Shown piece after piece: positions 18,220-26,483 of a stretch of 64,000 bases of DNA. The translations under genes were made by a program, and so were the position numbers. The notes under the pieces are model-generated. The model had not been told where the DNA came from and ran no database searches. It was given only the letters and a program-made list of their open reading frames with translations. This DNA is from Ignavibacteria bacterium. Its GTDB lineage: Bacteria > Bacteroidota > Ignavibacteria > Ignavibacteriales > Ignavibacteriaceae. The stretch lies in the NCBI GenBank assembly GCA_021286645.1, contig JAJTBZ010000097.1:1-64000 (forward strand), in the 5' to 3' direction. Numbering within the stretch: position 1 is the stretch's first letter; the number at the start of each line of letters is the position of its first letter.

Positions 18220-21009
18220 ATGAAGGTTAGAGGACTAATTGTGCTTTTCCTTGCGATATCGTGCGTTGCATATTCGCAAATCAAGCTGCAATTTATCACG
18301 GTTAACCAGTACGGGAACAACCTGTACCTGGATAACATTGCCGCAGGCAAGCAGAAAACCATTGATGTTGGTATTCTGAATGTTGATAAAATATTCAAGG
18401 ATACGAACTATTCAGTTTCCGCCACGAATTTTTCGGCCGCGCCCATTGTAACGGTAATAAATATGGGCAGAAGTGCCATTACCACGCCATTTGATGTTAA
18501 GTTGAAAGTCACTCCCGGCAGCTATGTAAGTACAAAATCGGTAAGTGCACTCAACCCGGGGAAAGCAGTTGCTATTACGTTTGATAATTTAACCATGCCG
18601 CTGAATACGCAGTTTACTGTTGAAGCGAGTGTTAATGTACCCGGTGATGAAGAAACAGGCAATAACGTGTTAACTTTTAATTCGTATTACCTGCCAGGTG
18701 CTCCACGTAAAATAGTAATTGAAGAATTTACCAGCTCAACATGCGGCCCTTGCGCGGCTAACAACCCCACGCTTGACGCTTATATTTCAGCGAATTTTGA
18801 TAAGGTAGTTCCTATTAAATATCACATGAACTGGCCTTCGCCGGGTAATGACCCGATGTACGCGTACAATTCATCGCAAAATACTGACCGCCGTTCGTAT
18901 TATTCCATTAATGCTGTTCCTACGGGCGTAGTAGATGGAATTTTTGCACCGGGACTTCCGGTTGCAGCCGGGCTGCCCGGAATAGTTGATCCACGCTTAC
19001 AAACCGGTTCACCCATTGGTATTTCAGTTACCAATACCCGAATTGGCGATACATTACAGGCAGATGTTACCGTTAATATACTTGGTCCAATGAAAGCCGG
19101 TAATTATTACCTTCGCGTTGCTGCGGTTGAGCGTGCTATTCATTATGCTACAGCTCCCGGTTCAAACGGGGAAAAAGATTTTTATGATGTATTCCGTAAA
19201 GCGTTTCCCGGCAGCCTTGGCACAGTATTACCAACGGCAGCTGGTACATATAACTTCCAGTTTAAGTACAAAATTGATTCTCCGACCTGGCAGGATTCAA
19301 TGATGTATACTGCGGTTTTCGTACAGAATGATGTAACAAAAGAAATTATTAACGCTGCAAAATCACGTGCAGTTGTTGATAAAACTGAAAAAGTACTCGC
19401 TTCTGCATCCGTAGTTGTTGTCAGGCCGGAAATGGCAATAGACAGAATTGCAGGGCCGGCACCGATTCGATTCAGCAGCGCAGCTATGAAAACAACCTCG
19501 CCGTATTATACAACATTATTTGAAGGGGCATTCCCTCCCGCTGGCTATAAGTTGGTAAATCCGGATAACGGCCTCACTTTTGAACCTTCATCAGCAGCGA
19601 ATGGCCCGTCATTTGGTGGTTCTCAATCGGTAATTATGAAATTTTATGATTATAGCAGTGCAAATGCTTCCGATACATTAATTACCCCGTCATTTACTGA
19701 TCTTACTGCTAATGATACTGTTAAGTTCGATTACGCGTACACTTCGTATGACGCTGAAAATGACAGGTTGATTGTACGCCTCTCGAAAGATGGCGGTATA
19801 ACCTGGCCATATACGATTTTCGATAAAATGGGCAGCGCGCTGCAAACTGCTGCCGCGACCCATAACTCATTTGTTCCAACAGCAGATCAGTGGAAGACAT
19901 TCAGCTATTCATTAAGTGAGGTTTTAGGAACACAGATTACCCGTAATGTAACTACAAAACAGGGTTGGAATATGATTTCAGTTCCTGTTACCCCTGCAAC
20001 TCCGGCGATTGCAACATTATTTCCTGGTGCTACCTCGCAGTTCTATGCATTCAATGGTGCATATACGGTTGTACAGAACGGCGTGGCAGGACAGGGTTTC
20101 TGGGCCCGTTTTGATGCAGTGAATACATATCCCGTACTGGGTACTCCAATTGCAACTTCCAGCCTGCCGGTTGCCTCTGGCTGGAACCTGATAGGCCCTT
20201 ATGATAAGGCGGTAACCGTTTCTGCCGTTACTTCTACACCGGCCGGCATTGTAAATTCTGTTTTCTATGGCTATGATAATGGCTATAATACGGCAACGAC
20301 ACTCACTCCCGGTCAGGCATATTGGGTGCGTACCACTCAGTCAGGTCAGTTGAATTTTAACACTACCGTCGAAAAATCAACTCCGATAGCAGAAAAGGCT
20401 CCGGCTGGTATGCAGATTATATTTACCGATAACAGCGGTAAAACATCAGTGCTGTACCTGAGTGAAGAAAAGAACAGTCTGCAAAGATATGAGCTGCCTC
20501 CGCTGCCACCTTCAGGCATTTTTGATATCCGCTTTGGTTCTGACAGATATATTGAAAGTGCTGCAATTCAGCAGAATGTTAGGTTACAGGGTGTGCAGTT
20601 CCCCGTACACGTAAAAGTTACAGGCGGTGATGCACAACTTTCAGATAATGTTGGTTCATTCCGCGCAAGCATGAAAAATGGAGAAGAAGTTGTATTAACC
20701 AATCCGGCAATGACAACTTTAGCCATTAACGGTGTAAGTGCAGCAGTAACATTCTCGTTAAATCAAAATTATCCAAACCCGTTTAACCCGAGCACCAGTA
20801 TCAGTTATACTGTACCTGCTAACGGATTAGTTATACTGAAGGTATATGACGTTTTGGGCCGTGAATCGGCAATGCTGGTAAATACAGTACAAAATGCCGG
20901 CAGATATACCGTAAGCTTTAATGCTTCTTCCTTGCCAAGCGGCACATATTTCTATGAATTACGTGCGGGCGGAGCAACGCAGATTAAGAAAATGATGCTC
21001 ATCAAGTAA
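18220..21009 (+). CDS. T9SS cargo: Omp28/thioredoxin-like, jelly-roll and GWN modules
   Basis: This 929-residue protein has a Sec signal peptide (about 1-20, ending in AYSQ). A beta-sandwich N-terminal region (about 20-160) is followed by an Omp28/thioredoxin-like domain with a CGPC motif (about residue 180). Next come a choice-of-anchor-J-like jelly roll (about 425-570), two copies of a module starting GWNMISVPV and GWNLIGPYD (about 585-720), and a type A T9SS sorting domain (LNQNYPNPFNPSTSI, ending KMMLIK). It should be exported by Sec and T9SS and anchored or released at the surface. The CGPC motif suggests thiol chemistry or a degenerate redox fold; the function is otherwise unknown. GGAGA precedes the ATG, and a terminator follows. 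Confidence 0.88.
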   Translation: MKVRGLIVLFLAISCVAYSQIKLQFITVNQYGNNLYLDNIAAGKQKTIDVGILNVDKIFKDTNYSVSATNFSAAPIVTVINMGRSAITTPFDVKLKVTPGSYVSTKSVSALNPGKAVAITFDNLTMPLNTQFTVEASVNVPGDEETGNNVLTFNSYYLPGAPRKIVIEEFTSSTCGPCAANNPTLDAYISANFDKVVPIKYHMNWPSPGNDPMYAYNSSQNTDRRSYYSINAVPTGVVDGIFAPGLPVAAGLPGIVDPRLQTGSPIGISVTNTRIGDTLQADVTVNILGPMKAGNYYLRVAAVERAIHYATAPGSNGEKDFYDVFRKAFPGSLGTVLPTAAGTYNFQFKYKIDSPTWQDSMMYTAVFVQNDVTKEIINAAKSRAVVDKTEKVLASASVVVVRPEMAIDRIAGPAPIRFSSAAMKTTSPYYTTLFEGAFPPAGYKLVNPDNGLTFEPSSAANGPSFGGSQSVIMKFYDYSSANASDTLITPSFTDLTANDTVKFDYAYTSYDAENDRLIVRLSKDGGITWPYTIFDKMGSALQTAAATHNSFVPTADQWKTFSYSLSEVLGTQITRNVTTKQGWNMISVPVTPATPAIATLFPGATSQFYAFNGAYTVVQNGVAGQGFWARFDAVNTYPVLGTPIATSSLPVASGWNLIGPYDKAVTVSAVTSTPAGIVNSVFYGYDNGYNTATTLTPGQAYWVRTTQSGQLNFNTTVEKSTPIAEKAPAGMQIIFTDNSGKTSVLYLSEEKNSLQRYELPPLPPSGIFDIRFGSDRYIESAAIQQNVRLQGVQFPVHVKVTGGDAQLSDNVGSFRASMKNGEEVVLTNPAMTTLAINGVSAAVTFSLNQNYPNPFNPSTSISYTVPANGLVILKVYDVLGRESAMLVNTVQNAGRYTVSFNASSLPSGTYFYELRAGGATQIKKMMLIK

Positions 21010-21034
21010 TAATTATTCATGGTGAGTTAGTACG

Positions 21035-21062
21035 AACGGGCCTTCGGGCCCGTTTATGTTTT
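21035..21062 (+). terminator. Terminator of the 929-residue cargo gene
   Basis: An 8-bp perfect stem (21035-21042 with 21047-21054) closes a TTCG tetraloop and is followed by a T-rich tract. Confidence 0.9.
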
Positions 21063-21138
21063 AAAGGGTATAATCCGAAATGTTAAAGGTTTTATACATT
21101 TGGTGTAAGTAAATTTTCCTGCCCGCATAAACAGATTG

Positions 21139-21167
21139 TTGACATAGCGGATAAAAATGCGTACATT
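21139..21167 (+). promoter_or_regulatory. Sigma-70-type promoter for the PAS-proC pair
   Basis: TTGACA (21139-21144), a 17-base spacer and TACATT (21162-21167) lie about 90 bases before the PAS gene. The -35 is perfect and the -10 matches 4 of 6. Confidence 0.6.
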
Positions 21168-21257
21168 CAAAAAAGCTCCTGTTAATGGGCTTATCGTAAT
21201 TTTTCCTGAAATGGTAATTGAATTTGCCGGATACGTATTCCGGTATGAAAGGTTTCT

Positions 21258-21617
21258 ATGAGTGATTTTCAGAATATTCCCGATTGGGTTACAGAATTTC
21301 CCGGCGCGGTAACGGTTTGTGATACAGAAGGTATAATTTTATCAATGAATAAGCGTTCTATACAGACATTCGAATCTGATGGCGGCAGCCAACTTATCGG
21401 GACGAATGTACTCAATTGCCACCCGGAGCCGGCGCGTTCAACGCTGCAACAGATGTTAGCGCGAGGGGAGATGAATGCTTATACAATCGAGAAAAACGGG
21501 GTTAAGAAACTTATTTACCAGGCCCCCTGGTATAAGGACGGGGTTTACGCGGGATTTGTAGAAATATCTCTGGTTATACCGGATAATATGCCGCATTTTA
21601 TACGAAGTACAACATAA
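21258..21617 (+). CDS. Stand-alone PAS-domain protein
   Basis: The 119-residue protein consists of one PAS fold (AVTVCDTEGIILSMNKRSI near the start, then a strand pattern with KLIYQAPWYKDGVYAGFVEIS) and has no output domain. Such proteins may bind a small ligand or cofactor and act through a partner. A His in NCHPEP follows the central helix. GAAAGG precedes the ATG. proC begins 17 bases downstream, so the two are probably co-transcribed; a link with proline metabolism is only contextual. Confidence 0.8.
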   Translation: MSDFQNIPDWVTEFPGAVTVCDTEGIILSMNKRSIQTFESDGGSQLIGTNVLNCHPEPARSTLQQMLARGEMNAYTIEKNGVKKLIYQAPWYKDGVYAGFVEISLVIPDNMPHFIRSTT

Positions 21618-21634
21618 CAGAACACAGGTAAAGA

Positions 21635-22459
21635 ATGAAAAAGAATCAAACAATAGCAATTTTGGGCGCTGGTAATATTGGGGTATCAATAGCAAACGGA
21701 TTGGTAAAATCGGGTAAATATGCTGCAAAGAATATCTATCTCACCCGCCGTAAAGCAGAACTGTTAGGTAAATTTGCCGAGAAGGGATTCCAGACGACAA
21801 CGAATAACCGCGAGGCGGTTCAGGCGGCCCGACTGGTAATACTGGCTGTACAGCCACAACAACTCAATGAATTGTTAACAGAGATTAAGGATGTTCTAAA
21901 ACCGGGCAGGCATGTAGTTGTTTCAGTTGCCTCGGGCGCGACAGTTAAGGCATTAAAAAAGTATGCCGGCAGCGGGGTTGCTGTTGTTCGGGCAATGCCG
22001 AATACTGCAATAGCCATACAAGAATCCATGACATGTATTTCTGCAAATGAAGAAGATAAGGCAGTGCTTTCCGAAGTACAGGAAATGTTTAATCAATTAG
22101 GGCAAACACTTGTTATAAAAGAAGACTTAATGATTCCTGCCACGGCGCTTTGTGCGTGTGGTATTGCATTTTTCCTTCGTGCCATACGAGCAGCCTCGCA
22201 GGGAGGCATTGAAATAGGATTCCATGCCGATGAAGCTATTACAATGGCGGCGCAGACAGCAAAAGGTGCGGCCGCGCTGCTGTTGAGCATGGGAGACCAT
22301 CCGGAAAATGAAGTTGATAAAGTAACAACACCCCGTGGTTGTACAATCAGCGGGTTGAACCAGATGGAGCATCATGGTTTTAGTTCGTCTATGATCAGGG
22401 GAATTGTCACATCTGCCGATAAGGCTGCCAGACTGTACAGCGATCCTCAGGAAGCTTAA
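21635..22459 (+). CDS. proC: Pyrroline-5-carboxylate reductase
   Basis: ProC reduces 1-pyrroline-5-carboxylate to proline with NAD(P)H, the last step of proline synthesis. The 274-residue protein has the N-terminal Rossmann motif (AILGAGNIGVSIANGL), the RAMPNTAIAI segment, and the C-terminal dimerisation signature (VTTPRGCTISGLNQME, in place of the more usual VTSPGGTTIAGL). Length is normal. It lies 17 bases after the PAS gene. No proA or proB is in the window. Confidence 0.95.
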   Translation: MKKNQTIAILGAGNIGVSIANGLVKSGKYAAKNIYLTRRKAELLGKFAEKGFQTTTNNREAVQAARLVILAVQPQQLNELLTEIKDVLKPGRHVVVSVASGATVKALKKYAGSGVAVVRAMPNTAIAIQESMTCISANEEDKAVLSEVQEMFNQLGQTLVIKEDLMIPATALCACGIAFFLRAIRAASQGGIEIGFHADEAITMAAQTAKGAAALLLSMGDHPENEVDKVTTPRGCTISGLNQMEHHGFSSSMIRGIVTSADKAARLYSDPQEA

Positions 22460-22465
22460 ATTTAT

Positions 22466-22492
22466 TCCGGCCTGCCTGATACGCGGGCCGGA
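22466..22492 (+). terminator. Hairpin after proC
   Basis: A 7-bp perfect stem (22466-22472 with 22486-22492) lies just after the proC stop. It has no T tract, so termination may be weak or factor-assisted. Confidence 0.4.
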
Positions 22493-22605
22493 TACTACTC
22501 CACCGCACCGGCAAGGGTATGGTTCCAAAAAATGCATAATATCATATAGCTGATAATATTGAAAACCTTCGTATTTTGTATGTTTGTTTAACAGCGTTTT
22601 TATAG

Positions 22606-25600
22606 ATGGTTTATTCTCTACGTGAAATAGCATACGAAATATTCTCCGAATCGGTACGCCTGAAGGGCTATTCTTATTTCAGGGACCGGAGGGTGGGTGA
22701 TCTGGACCTCGCGGGCAATAAGGTTAAGGCCGTAGTGCATGGTACAAAAGACTATCATGTCTCTATTGTATTCGATGCCCTGTTATTTCCCTCCGAGAGA
22801 AGCTGTACCTGCCCAATTAACGGTGCGGGCGATTGTAAACATATTGCCTCAGTATTGTATTTATTGAATTCGATGGGTTTTTTTACTTCACAGTATTACG
22901 CACGCCAAATTTGGACTGCTCTGGGAATAGATGAAGAAGAAGTAGAGCAGTTGACATCGGACCAGAGCACGCACATTATTCCCGATACAACGCCGCAGCC
23001 CAAACGCCGCCGGAACCCCCAGGAGGCAGTAAAACGCCTGCTTCGGAAGATTGACGATGAAATTGAAAAAGAACACGTACCCGAAAAAACACGCACTCCC
23101 GAACAAATTGCATTTGAAGAACGCCGGATAGAGGAGCGCCGTAAGGAACTTGAAGAACAGAAGGAGCGTGAACAACTGCGTTTGTTCCGCGACAGGATGG
23201 ACCGCCTGATACTGCCCCCGCAGAAGACAGGTAAAACCCGGTATCGTAAAGAATTTACACTTTCTCTTTCGGTAATGAACAGTTATCGAAACGTGAGTCC
23301 TGTGGTTTGCCGGTATTCTGAGCAGGGAAATTTTATTTCGGAAAGAGAATTAACGGAAAAAGAATATCTGGAAGAGCGGGGGCTGCCCGATAACGTAGCT
23401 CTCGCCCTGGGATTTGCCTTCCGAATGAATGGGCGCGGTGTGTTTTTACCCGCGTTTGGTAATGAACTGGCTATGAAAGATGCCGCCGTTACCAATTCTC
23501 TCATGTGTCGTATTTTTCAGTTAATGGTAGGACAGGTCATCCGTCAGCATGAGGCTGCTCATGACAGCCCCCGCCGGTTTTATTCGCAGCCGGGCGAGGA
23601 AATCCGGATCATGGCAGAACGAGGAGAAGCCCGTACTTCGATTGTTAAGAATGATGATGCCGTTTTGGTTTCGCTTCATTTAACTCATCCGCAGTTCGGT
23701 AAACTCGATTTAAAAAAAGCTGTTCCGATTACAATGGATCCTATGTGGTTCTTGTATGAGCGCCACATGTTTCGTGTTGAACATCTTACCTATCAGCAAT
23801 ACATGGTGTTCATGGTTACCGATGGAGAAATCCGGGTAACAGGCAAGCACATAGAGTATCTGGAAAAACATTACATCCCGGGCCTGCCACGGCACATGCA
23901 GGTGGAATCGGCATATTATCAGTATCAGTATAAGGAAGTTACTCCCCGGAAAAAGTTATTTCTGGAAGAGCGTGAAGATACCATTTTCTGCAGGTTGGCA
24001 ATTCAGTACGACGACATAGAAGTGGAAGCCACCGGCGGAGAAGAGATTCAACAATATGTTGATGGCATTATTATTCGTATTGAACGAATTAAAGGTTTTG
24101 AAGAAGCCGCAGTGCAAAAATTACGCGAGCTGAAAATGAAAGAAAAACAGCCTTCGGTATTTATACCGAAAGAATCCCCGGTTGATTTTCTTATCGATAT
24201 CCTGCCGCAAATAGCTGCTGAGGGATATGAGATTTATGGTGAAGATAAACTGAAGTCATTCCAATTATATTTAGGAATGCCGCAGTTGCGCGTGTTCGTA
24301 AGTTCTGAAATTAACTGGCTTGATGTTGACGCGCAGATGGTGTTTGGCGAAGAGTCGGTCCCCCTGAGTAAATTGCTTGACGCGGGTAGAAACAGGAGAT
24401 ATGTACGGTTAAACAGCGGTAAGATTGCCCGCTTGACCGAATCATTTGTCGCAAAGATGCAAAAGCATCTTTCCCTGGCAACGGAAGAGGATGGCAAACT
24501 ACGCTTTTCTGTTGCACAGGCAGGCGCCGTACTCGCTATTATGGAAGAGGCAGATGAAGGTGACTCTGATGCGGCATTTAAGAAGAATATTGCCCGGCTG
24601 CGTGACTTTACCTCCATCGCGCGGCAAAAACTGCCCTCGGGGTTAAAAGCAAAACTCAGGACGTATCAGAAACATGGGCTTGACTGGTTCTACTTCCTGC
24701 AAGAGTTCCGGTTTGGCGGTATATTAGCCGATGATATGGGACTTGGTAAAACAATTCAGGTGTTAACCCTTCTGCTGAATGAGAAGGAAAGAAATGCCGG
24801 GGGGCCCAGCCTGGTAGTTGTTCCAACTTCGGTGGTATTTAACTGGCTGAAGGAAGCCGAACGCTTTACTCCCGAGCTGCGGATATTGAATCATACCGGC
24901 AGCGGCAGGGAAAACGAATCCACAGATCACTTTTCCGATTATGATATAATTCTTACCAGTTACAGTATCGTATTACGGGATTTTGAATTACTTGAGAAAG
25001 TAGATTTTCATTATATAATACTGGATGAATCGCAAAAAATTAAAAACCCGATAGCGAAATCCTCGCGACTGATCAGAAAGCTTCATAGTACATTCCGGTT
25101 ATGCCTTTCCGGTACACCTGTAGAGAATAACCTGCTTGAGCTTTGGTCGCAGATGACGTTTCTGAATCCCGGTATGCTGGGATCATTGCAACGCTTTCAG
25201 GATGCATTTGTTCGCACGATACAACGTGAGGGGTCTGATGATTCCACGGCCTATCTCCGGAAATTAGTGTATCCTTTCGTTTTACGGCGCACAAAAGAAA
25301 ATGTTGCCAAGGAATTGCCGCCGCGAACGGAAATAATTCATTATTGCGAAATGACCCCCGAGCAGGAAGAGTTGTACACGGCAGTCCGTGATTCCATACG
25401 GGTTGAATTAATGCAGTCGATACAGGAACATGGTTTGCAAAAATCGGGTATGAAAATCATTGAAGGCCTGCTTCGGTTGAGGCAGATATGCAATCATCCC
25501 AATCTTGTAAGTTCAACATATAATGGCTCCTGCGGCAAGTTCGAAGAATTTAAGGATATGGTGATCAATGTGGTTGAAGAAGACCATAAAGTTCTCATTT

Positions 25601-26037
25601 TCTCGCAATTTGTAAAAATGCTTGAACTGATGCAGAAGTATCTTAACCGGGTTTCTATTAAACATACCTATCTGGATGGATCAACAAAGGATCGGGAACA
25701 GATCATCACCCGATTTCAGGAAGACCCGGATATTAAAGCATTTTTGATCAGCCTGAAAGCGGGCGGTTTCGGATTGAACCTGACAGCTGCCGATATTGTG
25801 TTCCTATACGACCCGTGGTGGAACCCCGCAGTAGAAAAACAGGCCGCTGACCGCACTCATCGTATCGGACAGACAAAGAATATTTTTATCTACAAATTTA
25901 TTACAAAAGGCACTGTAGAAGAGAAAATTCTGGATTTGCAGGAGCGTAAAAGAAATCTTGTTGAAAAAATATTAACAACGGAAAGCGGGTTGTTTAAATC
26001 ATTAACCCAGGGGGATATAGAGCATCTGTTTAGCTAA
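22606..26037 (+). CDS. SWI2/SNF2-family helicase with SWIM zinc finger
   Basis: The 1143-residue protein has an N-terminal SWIM zinc finger (CTCPINGAGDCKH, about 67-80), an acidic/basic helical linker (about 120-210), a bacterial SNF2-associated region, and a C-terminal two-lobe SNF2 motor: Walker A DDMGLGKT, motif II LDESQ, LSGTPVENN, and the helicase-C part with SLKAGGFGLNL and QAADRTHRIGQ. Such enzymes translocate on double-stranded DNA and remodel protein-DNA complexes, and are often tied to transcription or genome stability. There are no neighbouring nuclease or methylase genes that would suggest a defence island. The start is ATG; no strong Shine-Dalgarno is seen. Confidence 0.93.
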   Translation: MVYSLREIAYEIFSESVRLKGYSYFRDRRVGDLDLAGNKVKAVVHGTKDYHVSIVFDALLFPSERSCTCPINGAGDCKHIASVLYLLNSMGFFTSQYYARQIWTALGIDEEEVEQLTSDQSTHIIPDTTPQPKRRRNPQEAVKRLLRKIDDEIEKEHVPEKTRTPEQIAFEERRIEERRKELEEQKEREQLRLFRDRMDRLILPPQKTGKTRYRKEFTLSLSVMNSYRNVSPVVCRYSEQGNFISERELTEKEYLEERGLPDNVALALGFAFRMNGRGVFLPAFGNELAMKDAAVTNSLMCRIFQLMVGQVIRQHEAAHDSPRRFYSQPGEEIRIMAERGEARTSIVKNDDAVLVSLHLTHPQFGKLDLKKAVPITMDPMWFLYERHMFRVEHLTYQQYMVFMVTDGEIRVTGKHIEYLEKHYIPGLPRHMQVESAYYQYQYKEVTPRKKLFLEEREDTIFCRLAIQYDDIEVEATGGEEIQQYVDGIIIRIERIKGFEEAAVQKLRELKMKEKQPSVFIPKESPVDFLIDILPQIAAEGYEIYGEDKLKSFQLYLGMPQLRVFVSSEINWLDVDAQMVFGEESVPLSKLLDAGRNRRYVRLNSGKIARLTESFVAKMQKHLSLATEEDGKLRFSVAQAGAVLAIMEEADEGDSDAAFKKNIARLRDFTSIARQKLPSGLKAKLRTYQKHGLDWFYFLQEFRFGGILADDMGLGKTIQVLTLLLNEKERNAGGPSLVVVPTSVVFNWLKEAERFTPELRILNHTGSGRENESTDHFSDYDIILTSYSIVLRDFELLEKVDFHYIILDESQKIKNPIAKSSRLIRKLHSTFRLCLSGTPVENNLLELWSQMTFLNPGMLGSLQRFQDAFVRTIQREGSDDSTAYLRKLVYPFVLRRTKENVAKELPPRTEIIHYCEMTPEQEELYTAVRDSIRVELMQSIQEHGLQKSGMKIIEGLLRLRQICNHPNLVSSTYNGSCGKFEEFKDMVINVVEEDHKVLIFSQFVKMLELMQKYLNRVSIKHTYLDGSTKDREQIITRFQEDPDIKAFLISLKAGGFGLNLTAADIVFLYDPWWNPAVEKQAADRTHRIGQTKNIFIYKFITKGTVEEKILDLQERKRNLVEKILTTESGLFKSLTQGDIEHLFS

Positions 26038-26048
26038 GCAGGCAGGTG

Positions 26049-26351
26049 TTATAGGTTTGAAGCGACTTCAAATTTCCTTACGTTAACATATTTCATGCTG
26101 TCTGCATCATCATAAGCAGCGAGTCTGCAAAAGTATGTTCCATGCGGGAGTTTCTTTTTCGAAGGCGTAAGATCAATTCTGTGCTGACCTGCTGATTTTT
26201 TTCCATCAACAAGCGTGATTATTCTTTTTCCGGCCAGATTATATACCTCAACAATAACCTTAGAGTCCACCGGTACAGCGTACTCAATCTCCGGCAAGCC
26301 TGTTGCCAGATGAGGAAAGTTATGTTTTAAGTAATAAGTAAAATGCACCAT
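26049..26351 (-). CDS. Solo divergent T9SS sorting-domain protein (possibly degraded)
   Basis: The 100-residue frame is almost entirely one C-terminal sorting/FlgD-Ig-like domain. It aligns with the sorting domains elsewhere in this window (LKHNFP in place of LNQNYP, then IEYAVP, VYNLAGKRIITLV, GQHRIDL, LPHGTYFCRL), but the NPFNP core is lost. The frame stays open upstream of the ATG and would encode a hydrophobic stretch ending VRA-ED, like a signal peptide, but no in-frame start codon is seen there (26352-26480). It is either a miniature protein starting at 26351, one with a non-standard start, or the remnant of a larger T9SS cargo. It converges on the SNF2 gene. Confidence 0.55.
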   Translation of the reverse strand: MVHFTYYLKHNFPHLATGLPEIEYAVPVDSKVIVEVYNLAGKRIITLVDGKKSAGQHRIDLTPSKKKLPHGTYFCRLAAYDDADSMKYVNVRKFEVASNL

Positions 26352-26435
26352 GTAATCTTCAGCCCGGACGAAATTTGTTATGCTAATGTATGGCAGAAAA
26401 AGAAAAAAAACAACGTGGAAATTATGGTATCTTAA

Positions 26436-26473
26436 GAAAAAAAGGTATGCCGTGTCAAAACGGCATACCTTTT
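26436..26473 (-). terminator. Terminator of the ygfK-like gene
   Basis: A 13-bp perfect inverted repeat (26440-26452 with 26461-26473) has a T-rich tail on the minus strand. It lies directly after the ygfK-like stop and overlaps the open frame upstream of the solo sorting-domain gene. Confidence 0.9.
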
Positions 26474-26483
26474 GAAGTAAATG

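Noticed and set aside
22606-26037. Anti-phage defence island around the SNF2 helicase
   Set aside because: Neighbours are proC, a PAS protein and metabolic genes; no nuclease, methylase or mobile element is present.
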